Assembly: GCF_921293095.1 (NCBI RefSeq)
Contig: NC_060252.1
Location: 6,138,001 to 6,202,000 of the forward strand
Source: Ischnura elegans
Taxonomy: Eukaryota; Arthropoda; Insecta; Odonata; Coenagrionidae
Reading direction: 5' to 3'
Length of the DNA: 64,000 bases
A model generated the notes under the pieces. The model saw only the letters and a list, made by a program, of their open reading frames with translations, ran no database searches and had not been told where the DNA came from. The position numbers and the translations under genes are program-made. The first letter of the stretch is position 1. The number at the start of each line of letters is the position of its first letter. Positions 1 through 12,800 of the stretch are shown in pieces.

Positions 1-586
1 CCTTTTAGGTCTTAGTGCCCAGGAGACACCTGATTTCTCTCCACCAATGAGGAAATTTAACCTAGCCAGGATTTGAAACTCATCTCCAGATTGCCAGCGA
101 GGCATACTACCACCAGTTTATTTGTCTTGGAATAAGTGGCCTGCTGGCATAACTGACTCACAATCAGGAGATGTCGGTTTGTATCCCAAGCTAAGCCTAA
201 TAATTTTTTCTTCTTTGGTGTAATGAACATTACACCCTTGGGCACAATTGTTCGTGAAGTCACGTGTTGCATGCAGTGCGTCGGCACCCCTTTTTTCCTG
301 AACTACGCAGGCTTTTATCGATAGGCCCCTATACATTTTCTTCCCTCATTGCATGGCGATTCTCTGGCTGTGACACGAACAACTGGGTGGTTGATCTTCG
401 GTGTCACATGGGTGGGCATGAGCAAGGGTATGGACAATGAACTGAAATGGTTCGGGAAAGATGGGGTCTCCGACTGCTGGCAGGCCTCTAAATTTTACCT
501 TAAATTTCTCTGATTGCTAAGAGGTTTAGAACTGAAGTCCCAATGAAAACTTATTATTTTGAGGAAGCATGGGTATCCCAACTCAC
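1..586. other. Left edge, downstream of the last visible pgant exon
   Basis: No coding exon is supported here. The donor site at 586-585 shows that at least one more pgant exon exists, but I find no acceptor followed by a lectin-like peptide, so the 3' exon probably lies to the left of the window. The only structure seen is a short repeat at 215-264 that recurs at 2704-2753. Confidence 0.6.
215..264. repeat. Short interspersed motif with central palindrome, copy 1
   Basis: About 50 bases match 2704-2753 with only a handful of differences. The core at 217-236 is a palindrome with one central mismatch; the second copy has it perfect. Both copies lie at the pgant locus. The family is not recognised. 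Confidence 0.6.
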
Positions 587-877
587 TGTTTTATCGTAGA
601 CCCATTTCTGTCGGTTGGTCCCAGTGCAGGCCAACATGGTCACTCTCAGGTTGGGCTTCTCGAGTTGCTGAGTCGTCACCGAGGAGTCCAAGCATACGGA
701 TTCATCCGTCATGACGGCTCCACTCGGTGTGAAGACAAAGAGCTGCTGCAGGAGGACGGACAGGGACGAGGAGACATTGGTGTGATCAGCACACTTACCC
801 ACGGCAAGGTGGCCAACAGGCTGACGTACACCCCCAGGAGGCTTCTGAAGGCATGTGTCTCCATTATGTTGGCGCAC
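587..877 (-). CDS. pgant: pgant exon 9 (lectin domain, most of it)
   Basis: 291 bases, 97 codons, phase 0, after TATTCAG and before GTGAGT. The product shows CLQK, GKCADH, ESVCLD and RQKWVYD, the Cys pairs and QxW pattern of ricin-type beta-trefoil repeats. A stop reached by reading on into the intron is not the true end, since the third repeat is missing. Confidence 0.93.
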
Positions 878-3800
878 CTGAATAAGTACACAATTATGAA
901 ATACATAATAAACATCTCGTTTTAAAAGTAAGACAGGCAAATAAATGCATGCTCATGATTTTTTTGTGTGGCTTCAAAGAGTGCACATGAGCAGACATAT
1001 GATGAATGTCGTCTCCAATGAGAATAATCATGGAACAAGGGTCATGATGAATATAAAATAAAAACCACATTTTTTCCGCAATTTTTCTGAAATTCACCTT
1101 GACAAAAGTAATCAATTTTTGATGAATCATATCAAAAGTGTGAGAATTTACTACCTAGAATTTAGAAACTATAACTTTTGCCTGTACATATATTACTTTA
1201 AGATAAAAGTTTAGATTTTATTCTAGATTGCTTGTGTTTTCAAGACTACTTTTGCACTCTACTCTCCACTTTCAGCAGGAGATGCAAAACATTGAATGAT
1301 TGCAGACATGAGCAAACTACAGCATTAAATCTAAAGCATCACTGGGTAATGATTCATACCACACACCTGTCCGAAAAAGCGATCATCCATTGGAAAGAAA
1401 TGCTCTGGCCAGATGGCATTCAGGAACCAGTGGAAGTTCCTGCAATGCAGTTGGCGTCGCAACTGCAGACGCTTGGTCACAGACACAGAGTTCTTCAACT
1501 TTGCCGCCTCCGGATTCACGTGGAAGAAAAACTCCGCCCATTCGTCCATCCAAACGAGAGCCACCCGAGCCAAATTTGTGTAGAGGACATCGCCAATGCC
1601 TCCGGGGAACGAGTAAGGGGACGACTTTCGGAACAAGTGACCCACGTGGGAGCACGGAGCTATCTCCACAGAGCCACCACACTGCCACACCTACAAACGA
1701 TAATTTCACATCAGCTACTGATTGGCAAAAAGTGAATATATCCAAATCCCACTTGAAGTTGGAAGGAAAACATCTCTGAAACAGACTTTTTGATCAACAG
1801 GGAGGAGTTAATCTGCCAAGGGTTATCTCTCAGCCTAGCCGTAGGCAGGTTCACACCCGTTCTTCTCCCCATTACCTATGACAATCAAAAAGTCCATTTC
1901 ATCAGTTGGACATACAGTTGAGGACCTCGAATCCAGGTAGCTTGGGACCGAAGGGCTTCTGGATTTCTGGTTTTTCTGGTCTTCATAGTATATTTAGTAA
2001 ATTAATCAATTTATACATGTGCTCAGGCTCTTGTACTTGATATTTGATATCCTTATTTGTCCCTATCAAGGTTCTAAGCGTATGTCCATAGTATGTGCTA
2101 AATTCCCACTCATCCCAGAGCAAGGCTTTGGAGAGTGGTGGTGCCACGAGGTGGCAACTCAAAACACTACGCAAGGGAATTTTCAAATGTTATGGATTTC
2201 GGGTTTTCCGGGTTCTGGATTCCGGATTTGAGGTCCTCAACTGTATTTGCTCCGAGAAAGGGCATGAGATTCTTTTCATCTCATCATGTCAGTTTATAAA
2301 AATAGTGAATTTTTCTTGACCTGTTAAATAATGTACTTTGGAGATAGGTGAGTCAATTCAAAAATTGAGCTAGTTCTCTTACTGATAAGTCACAAACTGT
2401 ATTTTTTCTTCTTAAGGGCTTGAGATTTTTTTAAATAATTAACACATCACTGAAACTGTTAGAAACCTTTGCTAAATTTTAAATTTTAATTGATATTTAA
2501 ATGGGCTATTTCACCAATTCATAATTTTTAAAACATGGAAATATTTCTTGGGTATGTTTCTGTATTGCTAATTTAACTGTAAGCATCCTAATTTCCTGCT
2601 GGAATTGTATCTTAAAAGACCACCTTGAGAATGTAATTAAAAAATCAGAAACAACAAAAATGTATTCTACACACCTTTTTCTCAAAACCATTTATTGTCA
2701 ACCTTGGTGTAATGATCATTACACCCTTGGGCATGACTGTTCGTGAAGCCACTTGGTACATGGTAGTTAATCCCACTAAACTGTGGAATAATGTACCAAA
2801 TGACTTTATGATTAACTTGAGAGTAACAAAGTTTAAATTTAACATCTATAATTACCTAAAATGCCACCCCAGGGTCATTTATTTTTATTTTATTGTTATT
2901 ATCATGCTACTGTTTTTTATTGACATTAATTTATTTATTTTGTATGGAATTTCTTCTCTATGTATTTTACTGAGACACTGTTTCTTAAGTAGTATTATGC
3001 CACGGAAAATGCATTATATTTATTATTATTAACATGCAATTGGTTTAACAGGCAAGATTTTTTATCATAATATTTTCCCTATCATTCACCGAATTTCTTT
3101 AATAAATATCAATTTTGGGTGAGAGTAAAAGACACCATTACTTTACATAGAGTTCAAGTTCAGTGAAGGTTTCTGGGAGTTTCAATCACTAGTTTCTTTA
3201 CTTTCTCAGCGGGTTTTCAACATGGCGGCCGGTCAAGTAAACATTGAATGTCACGCTTGTAAAAACCATTTAAAGGATTGTGAAAAAGCCCTTCCTTGTG
3301 AAAATTGCAAGCAATTTTATCATTATAAGTGTACGGGCCTGAAAGAAATTGCTTTGAGAGCTCTGGAGGAAATTTCCGGATTATTCTGGAAATGTCTTTC
3401 ATGTCGCGTTATTGAAGGAAACCGACTTAGCAAGATGGCGTGCGACATCGAATTATTAAAAGAAGAGATTAACAATCTAAAGGATAACCCTAAGTTTCAC
3501 GCGGGGAATGAAAAGCGTGTGAAAAAGATAAGTTTTGCTGAAGTGGCAAATCACGTAACTGAGGCCTCACATGACGTAGCTAAGCCGGCAAAACATCGTC
3601 AAAGAGATGGAAAAGAGGCTGAGTTTGGAGCAAACACTGTTTCTGACTCAAAACCTTCGGCAAAAAAGGAAAAAACGACCCATGTTGATCAAACCAGCTG
3701 CGGAATAGTGCGCCTAAACCATGAACAATCACGAAGAGAATCAGACGACGACGGCTATACCCGAGTGCAACACAGAAGAAAGAAACGAAACTTCTTTGGT

Positions 3801-6800
3801 ATTGGAAAAGGTGCGACTGAAAACAACGGTGCAGGTCTCCGAGCTGCGAAAATGATAACGTACGTATATGTGGGCCGCTTGGCCAGCGATTCCACTGAAG
3901 ATGAAGTGGTAAAATATGTAAAAAATAAGTTTGACGTCACGTGTGATTCTTGTGAAAAAATAGAAGGTAAAAGTGTACATGGTGCATTCAAACTCGGCGT
4001 TGAATACAGTGATTTTAAACAGGTGATTAATCCGCTTCACTGGCCTTCTGGCGTGATTATCAACAAATTTACAAGACCAAGACAACAGTCGACTGACATG
4101 AGAGTCAAACCTAAGGGTAAGTCTTCCTGACTAGCTTTCTGTGACTCAAATCAGCAAAAGACGCACTCAGGGTTTAAATTACTGGTTTTAAACATTCAGT
4201 GCCTGAGTAACAAAATAGCAGAGCTTGAAGCACTAGCAGAGGCAGAGAAACCAGAATTTATATGTTTAAGTGAACATTGGATGAGAGATATAATTATATC
4301 AATACCAGGCTATGTGATTGGTGACTTTTATTGTCGGAAAGATCATCGTAATGGAGGTGTGGTTATTTTTGTAAAAAGTACATTAGTTTTTTCTAATATG
4401 TCGCATTTGGTGCATAATCTAAATGCTGAACTTATATTTGAATGTGCAGCAGTGAGGTACACTGTAGCAAGTAATGATTTTATTGTATTATCTGTATATA
4501 GATCCCCTGTTAGTAGCTTTAATAGTTTCCTAGAAATTTTAGATAATCTGTTGTACACCTTGACAAGTCAATTGTCAAGACCAAATGTTATATTGGCAGG
4601 AGACTTCAACTGTAACCTTTTTAAGGACGGACAAGATAAAAGAAGATTTTTGCAAATTTTACAGTCCTATCAAATGAAACCACTGGTAAATACTCCAACA
4701 AGGATTACTAATGGCACAGGGACACTACTGGATAACGTTTTCACTGATTACAATGAATCTAATGTTAATACTTCAGTATTTGACCCAGCAATATCTGATC
4801 ATTCAGCTATTGTATCCATCTTTCATATACATGAGGAGCATCCTCAATCAAAAACCCTAAATCAATGTAGGTTCTTTAATGAGCATAATATGAATTATTT
4901 TTGTGTATTGTTGAATCAAGAAGATTGGAAAGACATATATGGTGGAAGACCTCTGAATGTTAACTTTGATGAATATCTTTGTAGATTTAAGTATTACTTC
5001 AACTTAGCTTTTCCGCTGCAGTCCGTGGAACACAGGAGTGTCAGCACAAAAAAATGGGTTACAAAAGAAGTTCAAAACTTATCCAGAGTTCTAAAACAAA
5101 CATTTTTGCAAATACGGTACTCAAATGATGATGGGTTGCGACAGAAGTACTCTCAACTTAGGAAAGAATATAAGATATTTATAAGAAAAGCAAAAAGGGA
5201 GTATAATGACCAAAGGTTTAGGAATGCCTCTAATTATTCTAAAGTAGCCTGGGACATCATAAAAAGTAATGTCAATGCCAACCCAACAGTTCTGCCAGAT
5301 CAAGTTACAAATGAACAAGGGGAAATTACTACAAACCCCATTGAAATCTCCAATGCCCTAAACCACTCATTCTTGCATCTTCCTAAGAGGGTGATTACCA
5401 CCCAAAGTGGAGCTACTCTCGAAAACCATAAAATAAGTAGCTCATTGTACCTTAAGCCTTGCTCAGAAAGAGAGTTGTCTCTCTATATAGCCAAGATAGG
5501 AAAGAAAAAGTCTGCTGACATTGAGGGAATAACGGGAAAAGTAATTAAAGACTGTGAGTCCCTCATACGAAGACCCTTACTCTCGTTAGTCAACCAGTCC
5601 TTGTCAGAAGGTGTATATCCTGATTCCTTGAAGGTATCCAAGGTGGTCCCAGTGTATAAGAACAAAGACAATAGAAATAATCTGCAAAACTACAGGCCAG
5701 TATCTATAGTGCCACAATTTGGTAAATTATTTGAGTATGTATTCTGTAAAAGGCTCATTGACTATCTTGATAAGCAAAACATAATATCACTCCATCAATA
5801 TGGCTTTCAGCAGGGAAAATCGACAGAATTGGCTCTATTTAATGCAATTGATAATATTACACAGGAAATAAATAGTAAAAATAAGGTAATGGGGATATTT
5901 TTTGACATGAGCCGAGCCTTTGATGCTGTGGATCATGACAAATTGCTAAAAAAATGTGAATCAATAGGTATTAGGGGCATTCCTCTAAATTGGCTTAAGA
6001 CATATCTTCATGGAAGAAAACAGAAAGTAGCATACAGGAAAGATGGGACAGTCTATTTCTCCTCCACGTTAGAAGTCAAAAAGGGTGTACCACAGGGGTC
6101 AGTATTGGGTCCTCTTCTCTTTCTAATATTCATCAATGACCTACCTAATAAAATTGTAACCCAAGATAATAAGTGTGTATTATATGCAGATGATGTAACC
6201 ATCTTATCAAAAAGAAAAAATCTGACCGCGTTAATTGATTCCAGTCAATATATAATAAAATGCATGCAAACCTGGTGTGATGTCAATGAACTAAGGCTAA
6301 ATGACGATAAAACCCAAGTGATATTGTTTTCTGCTGGGCACAGCCCAAAGGACAATGATCTACTGCAATGTAAAAATAATTATCTTAATGATATGGAATG
6401 TGTAAAGTTTCTAGGAATTTATGTGGATAGAAATATGAAGTGGGATGCACATATAGAGCACCTATGTAAAAAACTGAATACAGTGTTTTATCTTATATCT
6501 GTATTAAAGCATAGTGTAAGCCAGTATGTTCTGAAAACCCTTTACTATGGATTATTCTACTCAAGAATTTCATATGGAATTATAATATGGGGATCTTCGC
6601 CCCAACTTCATGATGTGTTTGTTATACAAAAGAAATTTGTGAGAAGTATGTGCAAACTAAAGTGTCGAGCTCATTGTCGCCCTTTTTTTAAAAGCCTTAA
6701 ATTACTCACTGTACCTTGCATATATATATATCAGAGTGTCATATATGTAAAAAGGTATAAAGGTTGTTTTACTATGAATAATAGGATACATTCCTATGAA

Positions 6801-9800
6801 ACCAGGAGATGCAATGACGTTCATGTCAAACAATCGAACCTAGCTCTGGTATCTAGAGGGCCTGAGCTCATGTGTACAAAATTGTATAATAACCTACCTG
6901 TATATATTAAAAGTATAGAAAATATTGATGTTTTTAAAAAGAGTGTCTTAGCTTACTTAATAGAGAAGTGTTTTTATAGTATAAAAGAATATCTTCAATC
7001 TGAAATGTAACATTTTCTTATGTGAATTTGTTAATTTTGACGTGCCCTATATACTTGTTTTATGATTGTATCATGACATATAGTATCCTTTGGGCAAATA
7101 AATATTATTATTATTATTATTATTATTAGTTAATTTATAAAAAATTCTCAAGCCGAGATGATCGGAGCAAAAACAGCATGAAAACCACAGAAAGAGGATT
7201 GGTTGATTTTTTCCACAGCGACCTACAATCTCCAAAAATAACAATATGTATACAGAGTGTTTACCGCATGCTTAGTAAAATGATTAGCTTACTCTGAAAG
7301 ACATTTCCAAATTCTCCCCTCCCCAAATATCCATATCTTCGTCGTATGAACCAATCTCAAAAAAGTAATTGCGGTCGATGGCAAAAAGTCCTCCAGCCAT
7401 GACAGGAGTTCTGTGTGAGAAAGAAGATAAACATCAAGAGAGGTACATATATGTATGTGCTCATGCATTTTAATTAAAGGCAAAGAACAATTTCCAAAGG
7501 AAATCTATTATGTACTGAGCATTTTAGCAATACAATGAAATTGATACCTATGTTAACCTTTGGCTTTTTCTTTCATAAATAACAATCATGAACACCAGCA
7601 GTGGAGCTGAAAGAATCTAAGCTGGTATTCTTTCTCTCTGATCTTTTATAAAAAAATCTATACGCTTGATAAGGATGATAAAAATAATTACCTACTTCAT
7701 AAAAATTAATAACAGTAACCATACAATGGTATGCCATTTTTTGACTTCACTAGATTACTACGCATCAGCGATATTCATGTCTTGATTCAGTGTCATGTAA
7801 TTCCCTCCCCCAACTTGTCATCTCAGTCAATTTCGAGCATTCAAGATGTCAACCAGGAGCAATACTTAAGAAGTCTTCAGATACAACGTCCACCATTACA
7901 GCAGAAGGCTTACAGAACTCATTAAGTCGATAAAAAGACAAATTAGGGAGTTAAGGATTACCAGTAGTAAATTGTTCAAATGTATGGTACATACTTACTT
8001 GAATGGCAAGATTATGTTCTTTTTCCTTTTCTGAATGTCTTCCCTGCCGAGGGCGTACCAGCGGAAGTGAAGGTGCCAATTGAACGCACCCCAGTGTAGC
8101 TCGAAACTCCGCACATACGCAAAGGTTATGTCATTTATAATATCTATCACAGGACACACAACCCTTGTCCTTTCCTCGGCTACTCTGAGCACAAGTGGTT
8201 CCAACCATCCTGAAAGATATTTAGAAAGCTTCTAGACTCTAGCGAGATTTAATCACTACTCAATACTTACTTATATATCAGTCTTACTGTAGTTTGGAAT
8301 TTTTAGTGATTACATTAAGGAGAGAATGATGATGAATAAACCAATGCCCAATGTGTTAGTGGCTTTTGTCAATGGAAACTGGGAGAGGGGCCAAGAACAA
8401 TGTCAGACGAGGAAAACTGAAACTTGAAGAAGTGAAATGGTTCTGTCAACTTGGAGGGCATGAAGTATTGGACAGAGCAGAAACGGAATGGTCGGTAAAA
8501 TAGCCCTGGACAGAAAGGAATTTGGCAAAAAGAAAATTCTATTCGTAGCAGGCACATACCCATGCAGGGAGAGTGCTGTGGGAGCCTTGAGTTTTTGAGA
8601 AATCTTTAAACTTTTACAATTTACTCCTGTGCGTGCAGCACTCCATCATCCATTAAAAATACTTACCACATGCTTATATTGTCAATATGTGAACTTCTAT
8701 TGAAGCACAAATTGCTCCAGACCGTCAAACTGTCTCGTGGAAGTAGAAATTCAAAAAAGGAGAGGCTAAATACAAGGAACATTAGAAGTGTTTTCATTAA
8801 CAAACTCCAGAGATTCAAGAATTTTTTCTCTTCCTTAGAATTTTTTATCTCACTTGAATGGAAGAGAACACTCCCAAATTTTTTACACAAGTTTCGACTG
8901 AAAAAGTATTATGTATTGGTAAAAAAATGTGCAATGATAATAATTAAAATGTTTTTAAACTAATTTTATTTTTAATTTTTATCTTCCAATCATATTTTAT
9001 TAACCCTTTCGAGACGGCGGAGTTTTCGTCTTAGCATGACTGCTGTACTGAGCCCCAAGAGACTCCTTTCTCGTGGTACGGATTTGGAGGACATTCGTTA
9101 ACAAGGGTCTCGATGAACCTTTTTCGACCCCTCCACGCTTGGACTTCGCATTATCTCGGACTCCGAGAGTAGTTGTGCTCCCTCCTTTCCGGGTTTACGA
9201 CCATACCTGCGGCATTGGCTCGCGGTCAACTTATGTATTGCTTATATGTATTTAGCAAATGGATAATTGTTGCTTGCACGTAAATTGCAGACTTTGAATT
9301 GAATTCCTCATTTTTTTCTGAGCATTGTCAAATTTTAAAGGAAGTTCTAAGGTCAATATTAACGCATTTAATGCAGCAACAATTCCATGTGGATGTTTAT
9401 ACATAACTGGAAATATAAGTTAATATTTATCGTAGAATTATGTTTAAATATTGTAAACGCTGCTCAAAAGACAAATAATTCAATTCTTAGTTTATTTTTT
9501 ATGAGAAATAAACAAATATTTATTTCGAAAACTGACTAGATAAACAATTGTACGACCGCTGTCCCTTACCGCTAAGAGGGGTTATAAAAGACGAGGGATC
9601 CGGGTACCTGCTCCCGGATTCCGAGGGTAAATCCTAAACCCTGTAGGGTTGGGTCCTGAGACAAAGACGACGTAAACCCGCGACCGTCCTAAAAGGGGGA
9701 GAGCTAGAAAACGTATATTTACGGCTTTAGTTTTCCTGGCCAGGAAAATCTCACACGTAAATATACGGCCGTCGTCTCCTGGGTCAGGAAATGTCCACAC

Positions 9801-12800
9801 GTACATATATATGCGTGTATAGTAGGGAAAATGTTAAACAATGAAATAATAGTTTGGTTACATCTTCACAGAAATTTGTGCAAAAATCAATTGAAAAACA
9901 TCTTTTTATGTTCATTCTTTCCATTTCAATCCATCCAAAGTGACCATGATAATTTCATCTTCTTGAGAAACTGGCATTTTAAAAATACCCATTCTCACAT
10001 TGTGATTTAGATTTTCAGCAAAATTCTTTAAATATTATTTCTCATTTGCGGAGGCAAAGATGCCTGCTAATTTTCATGAAACAAAGAGATGTAAACTCCA
10101 GTCTGATTTGGAGTGAGATGACTCACTACGTGACTCTCACTTTGGTTTTGTACATGAGAAAATTAGTATTAACACCACTGTTTACCAGGTAGGTACCAAC
10201 TGAAACTCACCCGTGGTGCATTCACAGTGGGCATCAAGAAACACCAGCACTCCACCGATGGCAGCACGAGCTCCCAAGAGACGAGCCCGCACCAATCCGG
10301 AGCGCACATGTGTCCTCAAAACTCTTGTTGGCACAGCTATGCCCTTCAAATATTCCTCCAATGGACGGCCCAAGAATTCTGCGGAGAAAATCATATGAAA
10401 AAGACGAGTGAGAGGAATATTTTTGGATGACTGATTTTATTAAAATTTAAAGAGGTATATTATTTTTGAAGGTTGTACCATACGTAGAAAATAATCCCAG
10501 GTAATTAAATGGAGATTTTTCCATAGATGTGAATTGACCTCTACGTATGTAGCACTGTGGAGCCTCGCTAAAATCTCCACGTGAATTGAGGAACTTTTTT
10601 AGTGAACTGGTCTGCACGCAGTGGCCTAGTGGAAACGGTTTGATTCTAAGTATTGGGAGATTTTCTCCCAAAGCAATTAAAGGGGAATAAGCATCAGCAT
10701 CATGCAGAAAAACATGATGAAAACTTAATTCTTGATTGTGAGACATGCTATCAGAGCTCAGCTGTTTCCGTCTGTGCCTTGATAACAAATTTTTGTCTCA
10801 AGACATATGTCTTGGAGATAAGCAATTGCTGACGGCTTACTTTATACAGCATCAGTCTTATAGCTGAAGTCCCATTTTCAATCAGGCATATGATACCAAA
10901 AAATACTGCATTTCCAGATAAAATAATCATATACATACATAACCCAGATTTCACTGCATTGCATATTCATAGCCAGATAATGGATACGAAAATCATAAAT
11001 TCTAGGCAGGCACACCATGACTGCCTAAAGTTACTAGAACTTAATTCTTCCTAGCCACTTCACACCTCCAGCTCACAAAGTCAGAGTCAACAAAGAAATA
11101 AATGTCTAACCTCTTTCGCTTGCATCATCCACCAGAATGATCTCCTTGAGAAGAGTCCTGGGCGAGCGATTAACGACACTCATAACTGTCCTCAACAGCG
11201 TCGACCAGGCTTCATTGTGGAACACAATTACTACGCTCACTTTGGGCAAATCTTCAGCGAGCTGACTTTCATTGTAGTATTCTTGGCATCTAAATTCACA
11301 AAGAAAATATTTAGAAGGCTTATGAGGCACTTCAAGGCACACAGACTGCTCCATTAATATTTTTCGTTTTTTACCTTTCATTTCGACACAGCAACTTGAT
11401 ACAGATAGAATTTGACACAAAATTTTAAAATTTAGACCCCCCACATTCAAAACTTTCTGTAAACCATATTCAAATTCTGCCATGAGAGGGATTGAAATGT
11501 CAATAAATACAAAGTATAATTAAGTTTGTACATATTTATATATTAAATGACAACGCTGAGGATATTATGCCTGTACAATGGAGAAGCAATTAAAACAATT
11601 TTCAGCAAAAATCCAACCGAGACCCTTGTAAAGCCACAGGAGTGGTCACCCTCAAGATAACATGGGAGGGTGGTAAAAAGACACGGATATCAACAATGAT
11701 GTGAAATAATGGCTTTCCAAAGGTTTTAGGTGGACTAAAATGTTATTCATACTACAGGTATTTGTTAAAATTAAGAAAACATTAAACCATAGATCCTCTG
11801 GTATTAATCTCTTGCAGTTATTATCTGCAGCTTCTTATTATCTCTATAGCTTTTCCCAGAAGAGACAGCGACAGATAAGAGAAGCCAAGGAAACCTTCAT
11901 TAAGCAAAACTTTTGCATAGTAATTTACATAATTTTATGAAAAGCTGTAGTGATTTAATGTCCCTTATGTAGTTCTCTTGGAAATAGCAATTGAAACAAA
12001 TGACAAATTTAAAGTATGTGATAGGGGCGGATTAAAGTCATTGTTTGGGGGCAGGTCATTACTTTGTATGGCACTTGGGTGGTACATATAGATACCTCTT
12101 AGAGATAATGCGTCTAAGGCCATCTATGTGGAGACAAGTGACTTTCAGATATTCTTCAACTATTGCTAAAAGTTGCTTGTCAATCATGTGAAAAGAAATC
12201 TTTCATTGGACAGCCCCCTTTGAAATGGTACACAAAATCCTGTATCCCTTGCGTTATGGCAGTATCGAATGGTTGGTCTTACTTTTTCCTTCTGACATCA
12301 GGCAAAGACCTGTTGAGTGGAATCCTGTCGCTGGCAAGCAGGTTGAACCTGTTGATTGGGTACAGCTGATGCATCTGCACCATGTCCTTGGGTGGAATGA
12401 TGACGGGGTGGCCATCACGGCCCTCCCCAGGCTCCGGCGAGAAGTGGTTCTCATTCAGGAATTCTGAAATGGTATCACCCAAGGGCATTAGCCACAAATA
12501 CCTATTCATAGTCAGGTCCTACTTGGTCACTTATCGCTAGTGATGCATGAAATAGTTAAAGCCAATTATGTAAGTAGGGTGTCCACAAAAGTCAAAATAT
12601 AAGTCATTATTCATGGAAATAACCATGGGTTAACCCGTGGCATACCTTTACAGTCTCTTGCAAGCAGTGATGGATATAGAAAAAACTCAAGTGGGTGTAC
12701 TAAAGGTATCTTGAGCTACCTTTACTTTTACAGCAATAAAATAAATATAATCAAGCCACATGCACAACTTGAGAAAGTTTTATTTTAACTGATTATACAC

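Larger units (their letters stand above)
3150..7129 (+). mobile_element. Near-intact LINE retrotransposon (CR1/Jockey-like)
   Basis: A non-LTR retrotransposon with ORF1 (3222-4130), an endonuclease plus reverse transcriptase ORF2 (about 4131-7010), a short 3' UTR and an ATT-repeat tail (7101-7129). No RNase H domain is seen. The long open frames suggest a young copy. The 5' boundary is approximate, and no target duplication was found by eye. It is antisense within pgant intron 7. Confidence 0.92.

Noticed and set aside
569..925. 118-codon plus-strand frame
   Set aside because: Antisense shadow of pgant exon 9, the lectin exon.
1232..1735. 167-codon plus-strand frame
   Set aside because: It is antisense to pgant exon 8, whose minus-strand product has clear GALNT motifs and consensus splice sites. 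The plus frame has no domain.
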